Below, in pieces: positions 1-9,842 of a stretch of 64,000 nucleotides of DNA. A program made the position numbers and the translations under genes. The stretch comes from Methylibium sp. NZG (GTDB lineage: Bacteria; Pseudomonadota; Gammaproteobacteria; Burkholderiales; Burkholderiaceae_C), in contig LGRD01000010.1 of assembly GCA_001263235.1 (NCBI GenBank), positions 94,848 to 158,847 on the forward strand, written 5' to 3'. Below the pieces are notes generated by a model that did not search any database, was not told the origin of the DNA, and saw only the letters and a list, made by a program, of their open reading frames with translations. The first letter of the stretch is position 1. Each line of letters opens with the position of its first letter.

Positions 1-85
1 GTTCGCCGAAATGCTGTCGACCCGCCTCAGCCGCGCGCTGATTGCGCGTGTGCTGGCCGGCGACGCGCAGGACTACCAGCTCTGA
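1..85 (+). CDS. 3' end of an unidentified gene (partial)
   Basis: Only the last 27 codons are inside the window, ending in TGA at 83-85. The visible tail is mostly helical and charged (RLSRALIARVLAG then DAQDYQL). It has no recognisable motif, so no function is proposed. The next gene starts 19 bases downstream on the same strand, so the two could be co-transcribed. Confidence 0.5.
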   Translation, partial: FAEMLSTRLSRALIARVLAGDAQDYQL

Positions 86-104
86 GACCACACTTCGAAC
101 AGCC

Positions 105-1283
105 ATGCAAAGCACCCAGACCCGAACGCCGCCTCGAACGCCCTACGTTGCCAGCCGCTTGCCCCAGGTCGGCACGACGATCTTCACCGTGATGTCGGCC
201 CTGGCGCAACAGCACGACGCCGTCAACCTCGGCCAGGGCTTCCCCGACTTCGACTGCGATCCGGCGCTGCTGGACGCGGTGGACGCCGCGATGCGCTCCG
301 GCCTGAACCAGTACCCGCCGATGACCGGCGTGCCGGCGCTGCGCGACGCCGTCGCGGCCAAGGTGGGCGCACTCTACGGCCACGCCTACGACCCAGGCAC
401 GGAAATCACCATCACCGCCGGCGCCACGCAGGCGATCATCACCGCCATCCTGGCCATCGTTCACCCAGGCGACGAGGTGATCGTGCTCGACCCTTGCTAT
501 GACAGCTACGAGCCGAACATCCACCTCGCCGGCGGCGTGGCGGTGCATGTGCCGCTGACGCCGGGCAGCTTCGCGCCCGACTTCGCCAAGATCGCAGCGG
601 CGATCACGCCGCGCACACGCGCGCTGATCATCAATACGCCGCACAACCCGAGCGCCACCGTCTGGTCGGCTGCTCACATGCGGCGGCTGGCCGAACTGCT
701 GCGCCCGACCGACGTGCTGCTCATCGCCGACGAGGTGTATGAGCACATGGTCTTCGACGGCGAACAGCACCAAAGCGTGTCGCGCTGGCCCGAATTGGCA
801 CAGCGCAGTTTCGTTGTGTCGAGCTTCGGCAAGACGTACCACGTGACGGGCTGGAAGATCGGCTACGTTGCGGCGCCGGCCTCGCTGATGGCCGAGTTCC
901 GCAAGGTGCACCAGTTCAACGTGTTCACCGTCAACACGCCGATGCAGCACGGCCTGGCGAAGTTCATGGCCGATCCGGCGCATCACCTGAGCCTGCCGGC
1001 GTTCTACCAGCGCAAGCGCGACCTGTTTCGGGCCGGGCTGGCAAAGACACGCCTGCGTTTGCTGCCCAGCCAGGGCAGCTACTTCCAGTGCGTGGACTAC
1101 TCGGCCGTGAGCGACCTGAGCGAAGAAGCGTTCTGCCGCTGGATCACCGCCGAAGTGGGCGTGGCAGCGATCCCACTGTCGGCCTTCTACCAGGGCGGTT
1201 TCGAGCAGCGTTTCGCGCGCTTCTGCTTTGCAAAGAAGGACGAGACGTTGAACCTGGCGCTGGGGCGGCTGGCTCGGCTCTGA
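105..1283 (+). CDS. ybdL: PLP-dependent methionine aminotransferase, YbdL type
   Basis: Class I/II aminotransferase of 392 residues, very close in sequence to E. coli YbdL, which transaminates methionine and aromatic amino acids. Family features visible: a QLGTTIFT-like start (LPQVGTTIFTVMSALAQQ), NLGQGFPDF near the N-terminus, the NTPHNPSATVW stretch that contacts the cofactor, ADEVYEH, and the PLP lysine in SSFGKTYHVTGWK (about Lys243). Length matches the family. The reading frame stays open up to position 42, but the ATG at 105 gives the normal N-terminus and does not overlap the previous gene. A cytoplasmic role in methionine or methionine-salvage metabolism is likely. No other salvage genes are adjacent. 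Confidence 0.93.
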   Translation: MQSTQTRTPPRTPYVASRLPQVGTTIFTVMSALAQQHDAVNLGQGFPDFDCDPALLDAVDAAMRSGLNQYPPMTGVPALRDAVAAKVGALYGHAYDPGTEITITAGATQAIITAILAIVHPGDEVIVLDPCYDSYEPNIHLAGGVAVHVPLTPGSFAPDFAKIAAAITPRTRALIINTPHNPSATVWSAAHMRRLAELLRPTDVLLIADEVYEHMVFDGEQHQSVSRWPELAQRSFVVSSFGKTYHVTGWKIGYVAAPASLMAEFRKVHQFNVFTVNTPMQHGLAKFMADPAHHLSLPAFYQRKRDLFRAGLAKTRLRLLPSQGSYFQCVDYSAVSDLSEEAFCRWITAEVGVAAIPLSAFYQGGFEQRFARFCFAKKDETLNLALGRLARL

Positions 1284-1336
1284 GTCAGCGGCGGACCGAC
1301 GCGAAACCTCGCGCCGGCTCGGGACTGAGCGGGGGG

Positions 1337-1360
1337 CTCAGCGGCTCAGCGGCTCAGCGG
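1337..1360. repeat. 8-bp tandem repeat, three copies of CTCAGCGG
   Basis: Three perfect head-to-tail copies of CTCAGCGG lie in the short space between the convergent ybdL and fimV-like genes. The last copy overlaps the fimV-like stop codon. It is probably replication slippage, and no function is assigned. Confidence 0.75.
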
Positions 1361-3351
1361 CGAATGATGCCGCCCGGCTTCGTCGAATCGTCGGTGAGGT
1401 CGAGCGGCCCGAGGTCCAGCGACAGACTGCGGCTGTCCAGCGTCGAGTCGGGCCCCTGGCTCGCCGCGTCAGCCCCGGCGTCGGGCTTGGCAGCCGCCGC
1501 GCTTCGATGGGCCATGATGCTCGGCATCGACGCCACGAGCCGCGAGACCGGCGCGCTCGGCGCGTCGCTGTCCATCGGCAGCAGCAGGTCGACCGCGCTG
1601 CCGTCGTCGGCCTTGTGCGCAAAGTCGCGTGCCACGGCGTAGAGAAACAGCAGTTCGCGGTAGGCGGGCAGGTCGAAGGCTTCTTCGGTCTCGTCGCGCC
1701 GGAAGAGCGAGGCCTCCAGCGTCTCCATCACACGCGAGGGCATGACCCAGAGCGCCTCCAGGCGCGCGATCGTCGCGGGGTAGTCCTCGAGCGAGCGGCC
1801 TTGCTGCAGATCGGCGTCCCAATCGGGCGCGTAGGCGTTGAAGCGGCGGTTGAAGCGCTCGCGGATGCGTTCGTAGGCGCTGCGGTCGCCGCGGCGGCGG
1901 TAGATCTCGAGCAGCTTCAGGTACGGCAGCGGGCTGATGCCGCCGGTGCTGCGCACGTGGCCCATCAGCAGGTCGATGGCCGCGTCGTCCTGGCCCAGCA
2001 CGACGAAAAACTCGGCCTGCTGTTCGAGGTCGATCAGTTCCTCGACCGACAGGTCGCGGCGCGGTTCGGGCACCAGGTCGGGCGCTGGCTCGGTCTGGCG
2101 CGAGTCGGCCCAATTCACCGCCCTGGCCGGCTCGGGGGCAACGACCACCTTGGCGGGAGGCTTCAACACCTCGGCCTCGTCGGCAAACTGGGAAGGCACG
2201 TCGTCCTCAGGCTCGGGCAGGCGGCTGGCGGCGGCCGGGGTCGGCGCCACGGTTCCCCACCACTTGGGATCGTTGCGCGCCTTGGACTGACGGCGCCACA
2301 AGGCGACCACCGCCAGCGCCAGCAGCGCGCTCGCAGCCGCCAGCGCATACACGAGCGGGTTCGCGTACCGCTGCGATTCAGCTTCCTTCACGCGCGCCTG
2401 CAACGAGACCAGCGCCTTTTGTGCGGCCTGGGTTTCGTCACGCACGCGCTTCAGGCTGTCTTCGAGCGCCTTGAGGCGATCGCGTTCTTGCGCCAGCGCG
2501 TCCGGCACTGCAGCGTCCGTCGGTGGGGGCGCTGGCTTGGGCGCCTCTGCCAGCAACACGGCCGAGGCCGGCGCGGTGGCGGCCGAAACCGGCGGCACGA
2601 CAGGCGCTGCCGCAGGCGCTGCAAGGGGCGCGGCAGCCAGCGCGGGGGCTGCGGCCGTCGGCGCCTTGGCCATCAGCGCCGGTGCTTCGAGTTGCAAGCG
2701 CGAGCCGGACTGAGCGGGCGCGCGAGCCGTCTTGAACGTGGGCGCCTGCGTCCGGCGCGCTGGTGTCGCCGCGGCGGTGTTGCCACTGCGGCGCACCGCC
2801 GCCCGGGGCGCGGACGACGCGGCTCGGGTCGGCCGCTGCGACGCGGAGTTGCTCGCACCGCCGGCCGGTTCCGGCGCCGGCCGAAGGGCCGTGCCGGTCG
2901 GCGCAGATGCCGCCTCGCTGACTGCAGGCGCGGGCAGCGTGGACTCCACCGGCGTGGCGGCCTGGGCGAGCGCCATCGACGGCGGGTCAATGAACGCGAC
3001 GAACTTGCGCGTGGTTTTGTTGTCGCACCCGAGGGTCAGCACGACGGTGACGACCGGCTCGTCGATCACCGTCGTCGTGCGCACGCGCACCCGTCGCTCG
3101 CTGCCTTCGCTGCCGTCGAGTTGCACACGGACCAGCGGTTGCACCAGCTTGTTGTCGCCGGAAAAGACTTCCGCGAAAACGCACTCTGGGGTCAAGGTTT
3201 CGTCGGCGTTCAGGCGGACCGCAGCCTCGAAGTTCAGTGGCTGGCCGAGCGATGTCGAGTTGGTGACCCGTCCGAACCCCATCGCCTGAACCGTGGACAC
3301 AGCGACCCACAGGACGGAGCCAAGGGCGTAGTGGGTCGAAGCTCTGCGCAT
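1354..3351 (-). CDS. fimV: FimV-like inner-membrane protein
   Basis: A 665-residue protein with FimV architecture. There is an N-terminal signal sequence ending near VQAMGFG, then the conserved FimV N-terminal domain (LGQPLNFEAAVRL, followed by a beta-rich segment). A long Ala/Pro-rich linker follows, then a coiled coil (DALAQERDRLKALEDSLKRV), one membrane segment (YALAAASALLALAVVALW, about residue 335), and a cytoplasmic TPR-like C-terminal region starting at ELIDLEQQAEFFVVLGQ. FimV proteins organise type IV pilus secretin assembly, cell-pole proteins and twitching motility. I do not see the LysM motif present in Pseudomonas FimV. The gene stands alone here, away from pilus genes, which is common for fimV. 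Confidence 0.8.
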   Translation of the reverse strand: MRRASTHYALGSVLWVAVSTVQAMGFGRVTNSTSLGQPLNFEAAVRLNADETLTPECVFAEVFSGDNKLVQPLVRVQLDGSEGSERRVRVRTTTVIDEPVVTVVLTLGCDNKTTRKFVAFIDPPSMALAQAATPVESTLPAPAVSEAASAPTGTALRPAPEPAGGASNSASQRPTRAASSAPRAAVRRSGNTAAATPARRTQAPTFKTARAPAQSGSRLQLEAPALMAKAPTAAAPALAAAPLAAPAAAPVVPPVSAATAPASAVLLAEAPKPAPPPTDAAVPDALAQERDRLKALEDSLKRVRDETQAAQKALVSLQARVKEAESQRYANPLVYALAAASALLALAVVALWRRQSKARNDPKWWGTVAPTPAAASRLPEPEDDVPSQFADEAEVLKPPAKVVVAPEPARAVNWADSRQTEPAPDLVPEPRRDLSVEELIDLEQQAEFFVVLGQDDAAIDLLMGHVRSTGGISPLPYLKLLEIYRRRGDRSAYERIRERFNRRFNAYAPDWDADLQQGRSLEDYPATIARLEALWVMPSRVMETLEASLFRRDETEEAFDLPAYRELLFLYAVARDFAHKADDGSAVDLLLPMDSDAPSAPVSRLVASMPSIMAHRSAAAAKPDAGADAASQGPDSTLDSRSLSLDLGPLDLTDDSTKPGGIIRR

Positions 3352-3518
3352 GCGTGTGGGGGTGCAAAAAGCCCGCGAACTCTAGCATGAAGACACATTT
3401 GCAAACCCCCTGCCATCACCAACTGGGACGGGGTGTGCTACATGCCACGGATACGCGAATCAGCGCGGATTCTGCTGTCGCTGCGAGGGCACGGCGGCGC
3501 GGCCCGCGGGCGCGCCAC

Positions 3519-4364
3519 TCAATGGCGAAACCCAGCGTCGATGCGGTCCAGCCGGCGCAGCAGGCCCGGCCAGGTGAGCGCACCGCCGCCGGTGCCGCGG
3601 GTGGCTTGACGCGCCTGCTCGGCCGCCGTCGCGATGATCTGCGGATCCACATGAATGAGGGGGGTGCCACCGGCCATCGCGCGCAGCTGGATCGTGCAGA
3701 CCGTCTCGAACAGGTACATCGCCAGGAAGGCATCGGCGATCGTGGGGCCGACGGTCAGCAACCCGTGATTGCGCAACATCAGGTAGTTGTTTCGGCCCAG
3801 GTCGGCCACCAGCCGCGGCTTCTCGTCGTCGCGCAGCGCCACGCCCTCGTAGTCGTGGTAACCGAGGCTGGACAGCACGAAGATCGATTGCTGCGACAGC
3901 GGCAGCACGCCGCCCCGCTGCGCCGACACCGCAATGCCGTTGAGCGTGTGCGTGTGCATCACGCAGTGCGCGTCGTGGCGTGCGGAGTGAATCGCGCTGT
4001 GGATCGTGAAGCCGGCCGGGTTGACCGAGAACGCCGAGTCGTCGAGCTTGTTGCTGTGCAGGTCGATCGTAATCAGGCATGACGCTGTGATCTCCTCGAA
4101 CAGCAGGCCGTACGGGTTGATCAGGAACTGATCTTCAGTGCCCGGCACCCGCGCGCTGATGTGCGTGAACACCAGGTCGTCCCACTTGAAGGCGGCCACC
4201 AACCGGTAGGCAGCGGCGAGATCGACACGCGTCTGCCACTCGGCAGCGGAGACGCGGTGCTTCAATGAGGGAATGTTCAGCGCAGAAGAGGACGAAGTAG
4301 ATGACGAAGCAGACACAGGGTTCTCCTCGGAGTCGACGCGACCCGGGGGGACGCTCATGGACAA
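3519..4364 (-). CDS. class II aldolase/adducin family protein
   Basis: Class II aldolase fold protein of 281 residues. Visible family features: WDDLVFTHISARVPG near the start of the domain, FLINPYGLLFEEITAS, the metal-binding HTHT (in CVMHTHTLNGIAVS), and NYLMLRNHGLLTVGPT carrying the third histidine. Members either cleave phospho-sugars or act as decarboxylases or adducin-like proteins; the substrate cannot be read from sequence. The first 35 residues are a Ser-rich tail, so the true start may be downstream of the ATG used here. It is transcribed divergently from the Crp-type regulator, about 45 bases away, so shared control is possible. Confidence 0.85.
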   Translation of the reverse strand: MSMSVPPGRVDSEENPVSASSSTSSSSALNIPSLKHRVSAAEWQTRVDLAAAYRLVAAFKWDDLVFTHISARVPGTEDQFLINPYGLLFEEITASCLITIDLHSNKLDDSAFSVNPAGFTIHSAIHSARHDAHCVMHTHTLNGIAVSAQRGGVLPLSQQSIFVLSSLGYHDYEGVALRDDEKPRLVADLGRNNYLMLRNHGLLTVGPTIADAFLAMYLFETVCTIQLRAMAGGTPLIHVDPQIIATAAEQARQATRGTGGGALTWPGLLRRLDRIDAGFRH

Positions 4365-4408
4365 TAGGTTTTGCCAGCCGCATCATGCTGTCACATCAGC
4401 GACTGAAC

Positions 4409-5113
4409 ATGAATATCGAAGCCCTCACCGACCTCGAACGAACCAGCATCGAGGCCGGGTCGTGGTTCTCCAGACTGTCTGCGGGCCTGCGTCAGGCAAT
4501 CCTGGCGCGGGCCGCGATGCGGCGCCTGTCCGACGGCGCCATGCTGGCCTCGCGCGGCACACCGGCCGACCAGTGGTGTGGCGTGGCCAAAGGCGCGGTG
4601 CGGGTCAGTTCGGTGTCCCTGTCGGGCAAGCAGATCACGCTGACCTACGTGGAGCCCGGCACCTGGTTCGGCGATATCGCGCTGTTCGACGGGCTGCCCC
4701 GCACGCACGACGCCAATGCGCACGGCGAAACCACGCTGCTGGTGGTGCACAAGGGCGACTTCAAGGACTTGCTGGCGCAGCATACCGAGCTGTACGAAGC
4801 GCTGCTTCGCCTGAACTGCCGCCGCCTGCGCCTGCTGTTCGACGTGGTGGAAGACCTGAACACACGGCCGCTGTCGTCGCGACTGGCCAAGCAGATATTG
4901 CTGCTAGCGCGCAGCTACGGCGTGGCGCAAGGTGAAGAGATCCGCATCGGCCTGCAGCTCGCACAAGAAGACCTGGCGCAATTGCTCGGCGCGTCGCGCC
5001 AGCGCGTCAACCAGGAGTTGAAGGGCTTCGAGCGCGACGGCGCGGTGCGCATCGAGCCGACGCGGCTGGTGGTGCTGTCCAAGGACAAGCTGCTCGCCGT
5101 TGCGGACCGCTGA
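4409..5113 (+). CDS. Crp/Fnr-family transcriptional regulator
   Basis: A 234-residue regulator with an N-terminal cyclic-nucleotide-binding barrel (RLSDGAMLASRG, then GTWFGDIALFDGLPRTHD, which holds the phosphate-binding cassette region). A dimerisation helix and a C-terminal winged helix-turn-helix follow (LAQEDLAQLLGASRQRVNQEL). The cysteine cluster of Fnr is missing, so iron-sulfur oxygen sensing is unlikely. It is closer to the Crp side, but whether it binds cAMP is unknown. The start is ambiguous: ATG at 4385 is also in frame, and MNIEALTDLERT at 4409 looks more natural. It lies upstream of the kinase/acyl-CoA dehydrogenase pair and divergent from the aldolase gene, and may regulate either. 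Confidence 0.88.
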   Translation: MNIEALTDLERTSIEAGSWFSRLSAGLRQAILARAAMRRLSDGAMLASRGTPADQWCGVAKGAVRVSSVSLSGKQITLTYVEPGTWFGDIALFDGLPRTHDANAHGETTLLVVHKGDFKDLLAQHTELYEALLRLNCRRLRLLFDVVEDLNTRPLSSRLAKQILLLARSYGVAQGEEIRIGLQLAQEDLAQLLGASRQRVNQELKGFERDGAVRIEPTRLVVLSKDKLLAVADR

Positions 5114-5179
5114 ATGGCCGACCGCTGATGGCTGCCCGCCGATTTGCGCCGATTCCAGTCACCACCCCTCTCTGAGCCC

Positions 5180-6289
5180 ATGGACAACTACTCCGGTACC
5201 AAACCCGTCGCCGAACAACACGCTTTCGACACGGCCGCCCTGCAGCGCTACCTCGAAGCCCGGCTCGCCGACTTCGCCGGACCGTTGAGCGTGGAGCAGT
5301 TCAAGGGCGGCCAGTCGAACCCGACCTACAAACTCGTCACACCGCAGCGCGCCTACGTGATGCGCTCCAAGCCTGGCCCGGCCGCCAAGCTGCTGCCGTC
5401 CGCGCACGCGATCGACCGCGAGTTCACCGTGATGAAGGCGCTGCAGGGCAGCGGCGTGCCGGTGCCGCAGATGCACCTGCTGTGCGAGGACGAAAGCGTG
5501 ATCGGGCGCGCCTTCTTCGTCATGGAGTTCATGCAGGGCCGGGTGCTGTGGGAGCAGTCGCTGCCCGACATGGGCAAGCCGACCCGCGGCGCCGTCTACG
5601 ACGAGATGAACCGCGTCATCTCGGCGCTGCACCAGGTCGATGTGCAGGCTGCCGGCCTTGCGGCCTACGGCAAGCCGGGCAACTACTTCGACCGCCAACT
5701 CGGCCGCTGGAGCAAGCAGTACCTCGCCTCCATAACCGAGTCGATCGAGCCGATCGAGGCGATGGACCGGCTGATGCAATGGCTGCCCGCGCACATGCCC
5801 GCGAGCGCGCGCGACGAGAGCCAGGTGGCCGTCGTGCATGGCGACTTCCGCCTCGACAACCTGGTGTTCCACCCCACCGAGCCGCGCATCATCGCGGTGC
5901 TCGACTGGGAGCTGTCCACGCTGGGCCACCCGCTGGCCGACTTCAGTTACCACTGCATGTCGTGGCACATCACGCCCGGCGCGTTCCGCGGCATCGGCGG
6001 GCTCGACCTGGCAGCGCTCGGCATCCCCGACGAGAAGGCGTATGTGCGCCGCTACTGCGAGCGCACAGGCAGGATCGGCATGGGCGGCGACCCGGCCGCG
6101 GTGATGGCCGACTGGAACTTCTACATGGCCTACAACTTGTTCCGCATGGCCGCCATCCTGCAGGGCATTGCCAAGCGGGTGGTCGATGGCACTGCCTCCA
6201 GCGCCCAGGCCAAGCAGGCCGGCGCAGGCGCACGGCCGCTGGCCGAGATGGGCTGGCAGATCGCCCAACGCGCCCAACGCGCGGGCTGA
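5180..6289 (+). CDS. aminoglycoside-phosphotransferase-like kinase (ACAD10/11 N-domain type)
   Basis: A 369-residue phosphotransferase. An N-lobe contains GGQSNPTYKLVT and the ATP-binding lysine region AYVMRSKPGP. The catalytic loop is HGDFRLDNLVFH (about residues 220-231), and the magnesium-binding aspartate lies in VLDWELSTLGHPLAD (about Asp242). These are hallmarks of the family that includes the N-terminal domain of mammalian ACAD10/11 and Pseudomonas LvaA, which phosphorylate 4-hydroxyacyl-CoAs. The acyl-CoA dehydrogenase partner starts 46 bases downstream. The ATG at 5180 is chosen because an upstream in-frame ATG only adds an unconserved leader. A role in hydroxyacyl-CoA degradation is inferred from the pairing, and the exact substrate is unknown. 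Confidence 0.88.
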   Translation: MDNYSGTKPVAEQHAFDTAALQRYLEARLADFAGPLSVEQFKGGQSNPTYKLVTPQRAYVMRSKPGPAAKLLPSAHAIDREFTVMKALQGSGVPVPQMHLLCEDESVIGRAFFVMEFMQGRVLWEQSLPDMGKPTRGAVYDEMNRVISALHQVDVQAAGLAAYGKPGNYFDRQLGRWSKQYLASITESIEPIEAMDRLMQWLPAHMPASARDESQVAVVHGDFRLDNLVFHPTEPRIIAVLDWELSTLGHPLADFSYHCMSWHITPGAFRGIGGLDLAALGIPDEKAYVRRYCERTGRIGMGGDPAAVMADWNFYMAYNLFRMAAILQGIAKRVVDGTASSAQAKQAGAGARPLAEMGWQIAQRAQRAG

Positions 6290-6334
6290 CCGCACGCACC
6301 CCAACCCGAACCCTCGACCCACGAAAGACCCGCC

Positions 6335-7549
<1,215 letters not shown>

Positions 7550-7732
7550 GCCGGTGAACCCCGGCGTGTGCTTCTGCACAGGATTGGCATGAACAGCAGG
7601 GCCAATTCCGGCTTTCGTTGCTCGACTCGCGATGCACACTTGGCAGACCCCGACGGACGCCCGCACAACAGAGCGCTGCCCAACCCTACAGCCACACTGA
7701 TCGAGGCGGGTGCCAAGGCAACCAGGAGAAGC

Positions 7733-9787
7733 ATGGCCGCCAAGACTTCGCCAAACGCCGTCCCCGCCATCGAGCCCGGCGCGCGCTGCGCCGACGCCTC
7801 AGCGACCCCCGGCGACGACGCGCTGCGCGACGAGTGCGCCCGCCTGCGGGTGGCGCTGACCGAGTCTCAGGCACGCTTTGATCGGCTCTCGACGCTGACC
7901 GCGCATTGGTTGTGGGAACAGGACCGCGAGCTCCGGTTCACCCGCCTGTGGGGCTCACAACGCGTCGACAGCGTCGACCTGACGTCGATGCTCGGGCAAA
8001 CCCGCTGGGAGCGGGCCGGCGCCAGTGCAGATTCCGGCGTGTGGCGGCAGCACCGCGAGCAACTTGAGCGACGCGAACCGTTCGAGCGATTCGAGTACCA
8101 GGCCCAGTCGCCCGATGGGCAGTGGCGGGTCTACAACGTCAGCGGGTCGCCAGTGTTCGGCGCGGACGGCGCGTTCGTCGGATACCAGGGCGTCGGATGC
8201 GACGTGACCGATCTTCGCCGCGCCGAGGCTGCGCTGCGCGCGAGCGAGGCGCGGTTTCGCAACTTCACGCAAATGGGCTCCGACTGGTACTGGGAGCAAG
8301 ACAGTCAGTTCCGGTTCGTGGAAATCTCGGCCGGCATCGGCCAGCGCGGGGACGTCACCGCGCAAACACACCTTGGAAAGGCCCGTTGGGAGTTGGAGTA
8401 CGTCAACATGGACGCGTCCACTTGGCGCGCGCACCGCGAGTTGCTGGAGCGACACGAGCCCTTCCGCGACTTTCAGATTCAACGGCCGGGCGCCGACGGC
8501 GAGGTCCATGTGTACGCCATCAGTGGCGACCCGGTCTTCGACGATGAAGGCCGGTTCACGGGGTATCGCGGGGTGGGTCGTGACGTCACAGCCAGCGTGC
8601 GGGCCGCGCAAGCACAGCGCGCGCTGGAGGCGCAACTCCGCGAGTCTCAGAAGATGGAGTCGGTGGGCACGCTGGCCGGCGGCATTGCGCACGACTTCAA
8701 CAACATTCTCGGCGCCATCCTGGGCAACGTGGCCCTGGCGCGCGACGAGATCGGGCCGCTGCACGCAGCGCAGCAGAGCTTGCAGCAGATCAACGGCTCG
8801 GCGCTTCGCGCGCGCAGCCTGGTTCGTCAGATCCTGACCTTCAGCCGGCGCCAGCCGCCGGAGATGACCTGCCAGCCGCTGCGGCCGATCGTGGAAGAGA
8901 CGATCACCATGCTGCGCGCCACCATGCCGGCGGGCGTGTCCTTCGAGCTGGAGCTCACCGACTCCGCGCTACAGGTTCAGGTCGACAGCACGCAACTCCA
9001 GCAGGTCCTGTTGAATCTGTGCACCAACGCCTGGCACGCCAGCCCCGAGCCGACCGCCGCGCTGGGGGTGGGTCTCGGTGCCGTCGAACTCGACGCTGTG
9101 GCTGCCGCCGCACTGGGGCTGGGTGGCTCCGGCCGCTACGCGCAACTCTGGGTTCGCGACCATGGCTGTGGCATGGACGCCGCCACGCTGGCCCGTATCT
9201 TCGAGCCCTTCTTCACCACCAAACCCAAAGGACAGGGCACGGGTCTGGGGCTGGCCGTGGCGCACGGCATCGTCAGCTCCCACCGAGGCGCCATCCGGGT
9301 GACCAGTGCCCCCGCCGAGGGCAGCCGATTCGACGTGTACCTGCCGTGCCAACCAGACGATGCTGCATTGCCAGCCGAGCCTGTCGAAGCTCGCGCGTCA
9401 TCGGAACTGCAGGGGCGCGGTCGCCGGGTGGTGGTGATCGACGACGACGAGGTGATGCTGCTGGTGACGCAGCGGGTGCTGCTGCGGGCAGGCTACCGTG
9501 TGCAGACCTTCCATCGCGCTGCAGAGGCCATTGGCGCCGTGCGCGCGGCGCCCGACGACGTGGACCTGGTGATCACCGACTTCAACATGCCCGACATGTC
9601 TGGCCTGGACGTGGTGCGTTCGCTGAGGCCGCTGCGGCCCAGCTTGCCGGTGATGATCAGCTCGGGCCACATCGAAGAAGCGATGCGGGCCGAAGCGAGT
9701 CAACTGGGCGTGCGCGTGTTGATGCGCAAGGAGTGCACGCTCGACGAAGTGGCAGAACTCGCCGACGTGGCGTTGAAGGGTTGTTGA
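7733..9787 (+). CDS. hybrid PAS-PAS sensor histidine kinase with C-terminal receiver
   Basis: A 684-residue soluble hybrid kinase. A short N-terminal coiled coil is followed by two related PAS domains, each starting with a W-x-WEQD motif (LTAHWLWEQDRELRF and GSDWYWEQDSQFRF) and ending in a PAC-like GxxGxGxDVT. The HisKA box is LAGGIAHDFNN with His about residue 320. The ATPase domain has GCGMD, FEPFFTTKPKGQGTGLGL and an N-box near CTNAWHA. A receiver domain has DDDE, the phospho-acceptor in VITDFNMPD (about Asp616) and a conserved lysine in LMRKE. No membrane segments are seen, so the signal is cytoplasmic. AGGAGA seven bases upstream supports the ATG at 7733, although the frame is open further upstream. 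No separate partner regulator is adjacent. Confidence 0.9.
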   Translation: MAAKTSPNAVPAIEPGARCADASATPGDDALRDECARLRVALTESQARFDRLSTLTAHWLWEQDRELRFTRLWGSQRVDSVDLTSMLGQTRWERAGASADSGVWRQHREQLERREPFERFEYQAQSPDGQWRVYNVSGSPVFGADGAFVGYQGVGCDVTDLRRAEAALRASEARFRNFTQMGSDWYWEQDSQFRFVEISAGIGQRGDVTAQTHLGKARWELEYVNMDASTWRAHRELLERHEPFRDFQIQRPGADGEVHVYAISGDPVFDDEGRFTGYRGVGRDVTASVRAAQAQRALEAQLRESQKMESVGTLAGGIAHDFNNILGAILGNVALARDEIGPLHAAQQSLQQINGSALRARSLVRQILTFSRRQPPEMTCQPLRPIVEETITMLRATMPAGVSFELELTDSALQVQVDSTQLQQVLLNLCTNAWHASPEPTAALGVGLGAVELDAVAAAALGLGGSGRYAQLWVRDHGCGMDAATLARIFEPFFTTKPKGQGTGLGLAVAHGIVSSHRGAIRVTSAPAEGSRFDVYLPCQPDDAALPAEPVEARASSELQGRGRRVVVIDDDEVMLLVTQRVLLRAGYRVQTFHRAAEAIGAVRAAPDDVDLVITDFNMPDMSGLDVVRSLRPLRPSLPVMISSGHIEEAMRAEASQLGVRVLMRKECTLDEVAELADVALKGC

Positions 9788-9842
9788 AGGCGCTTAGCAT
9801 ATCTCTGCACCAGCCCCGAGCAGGTGCTTGCGCAGGAGGGAT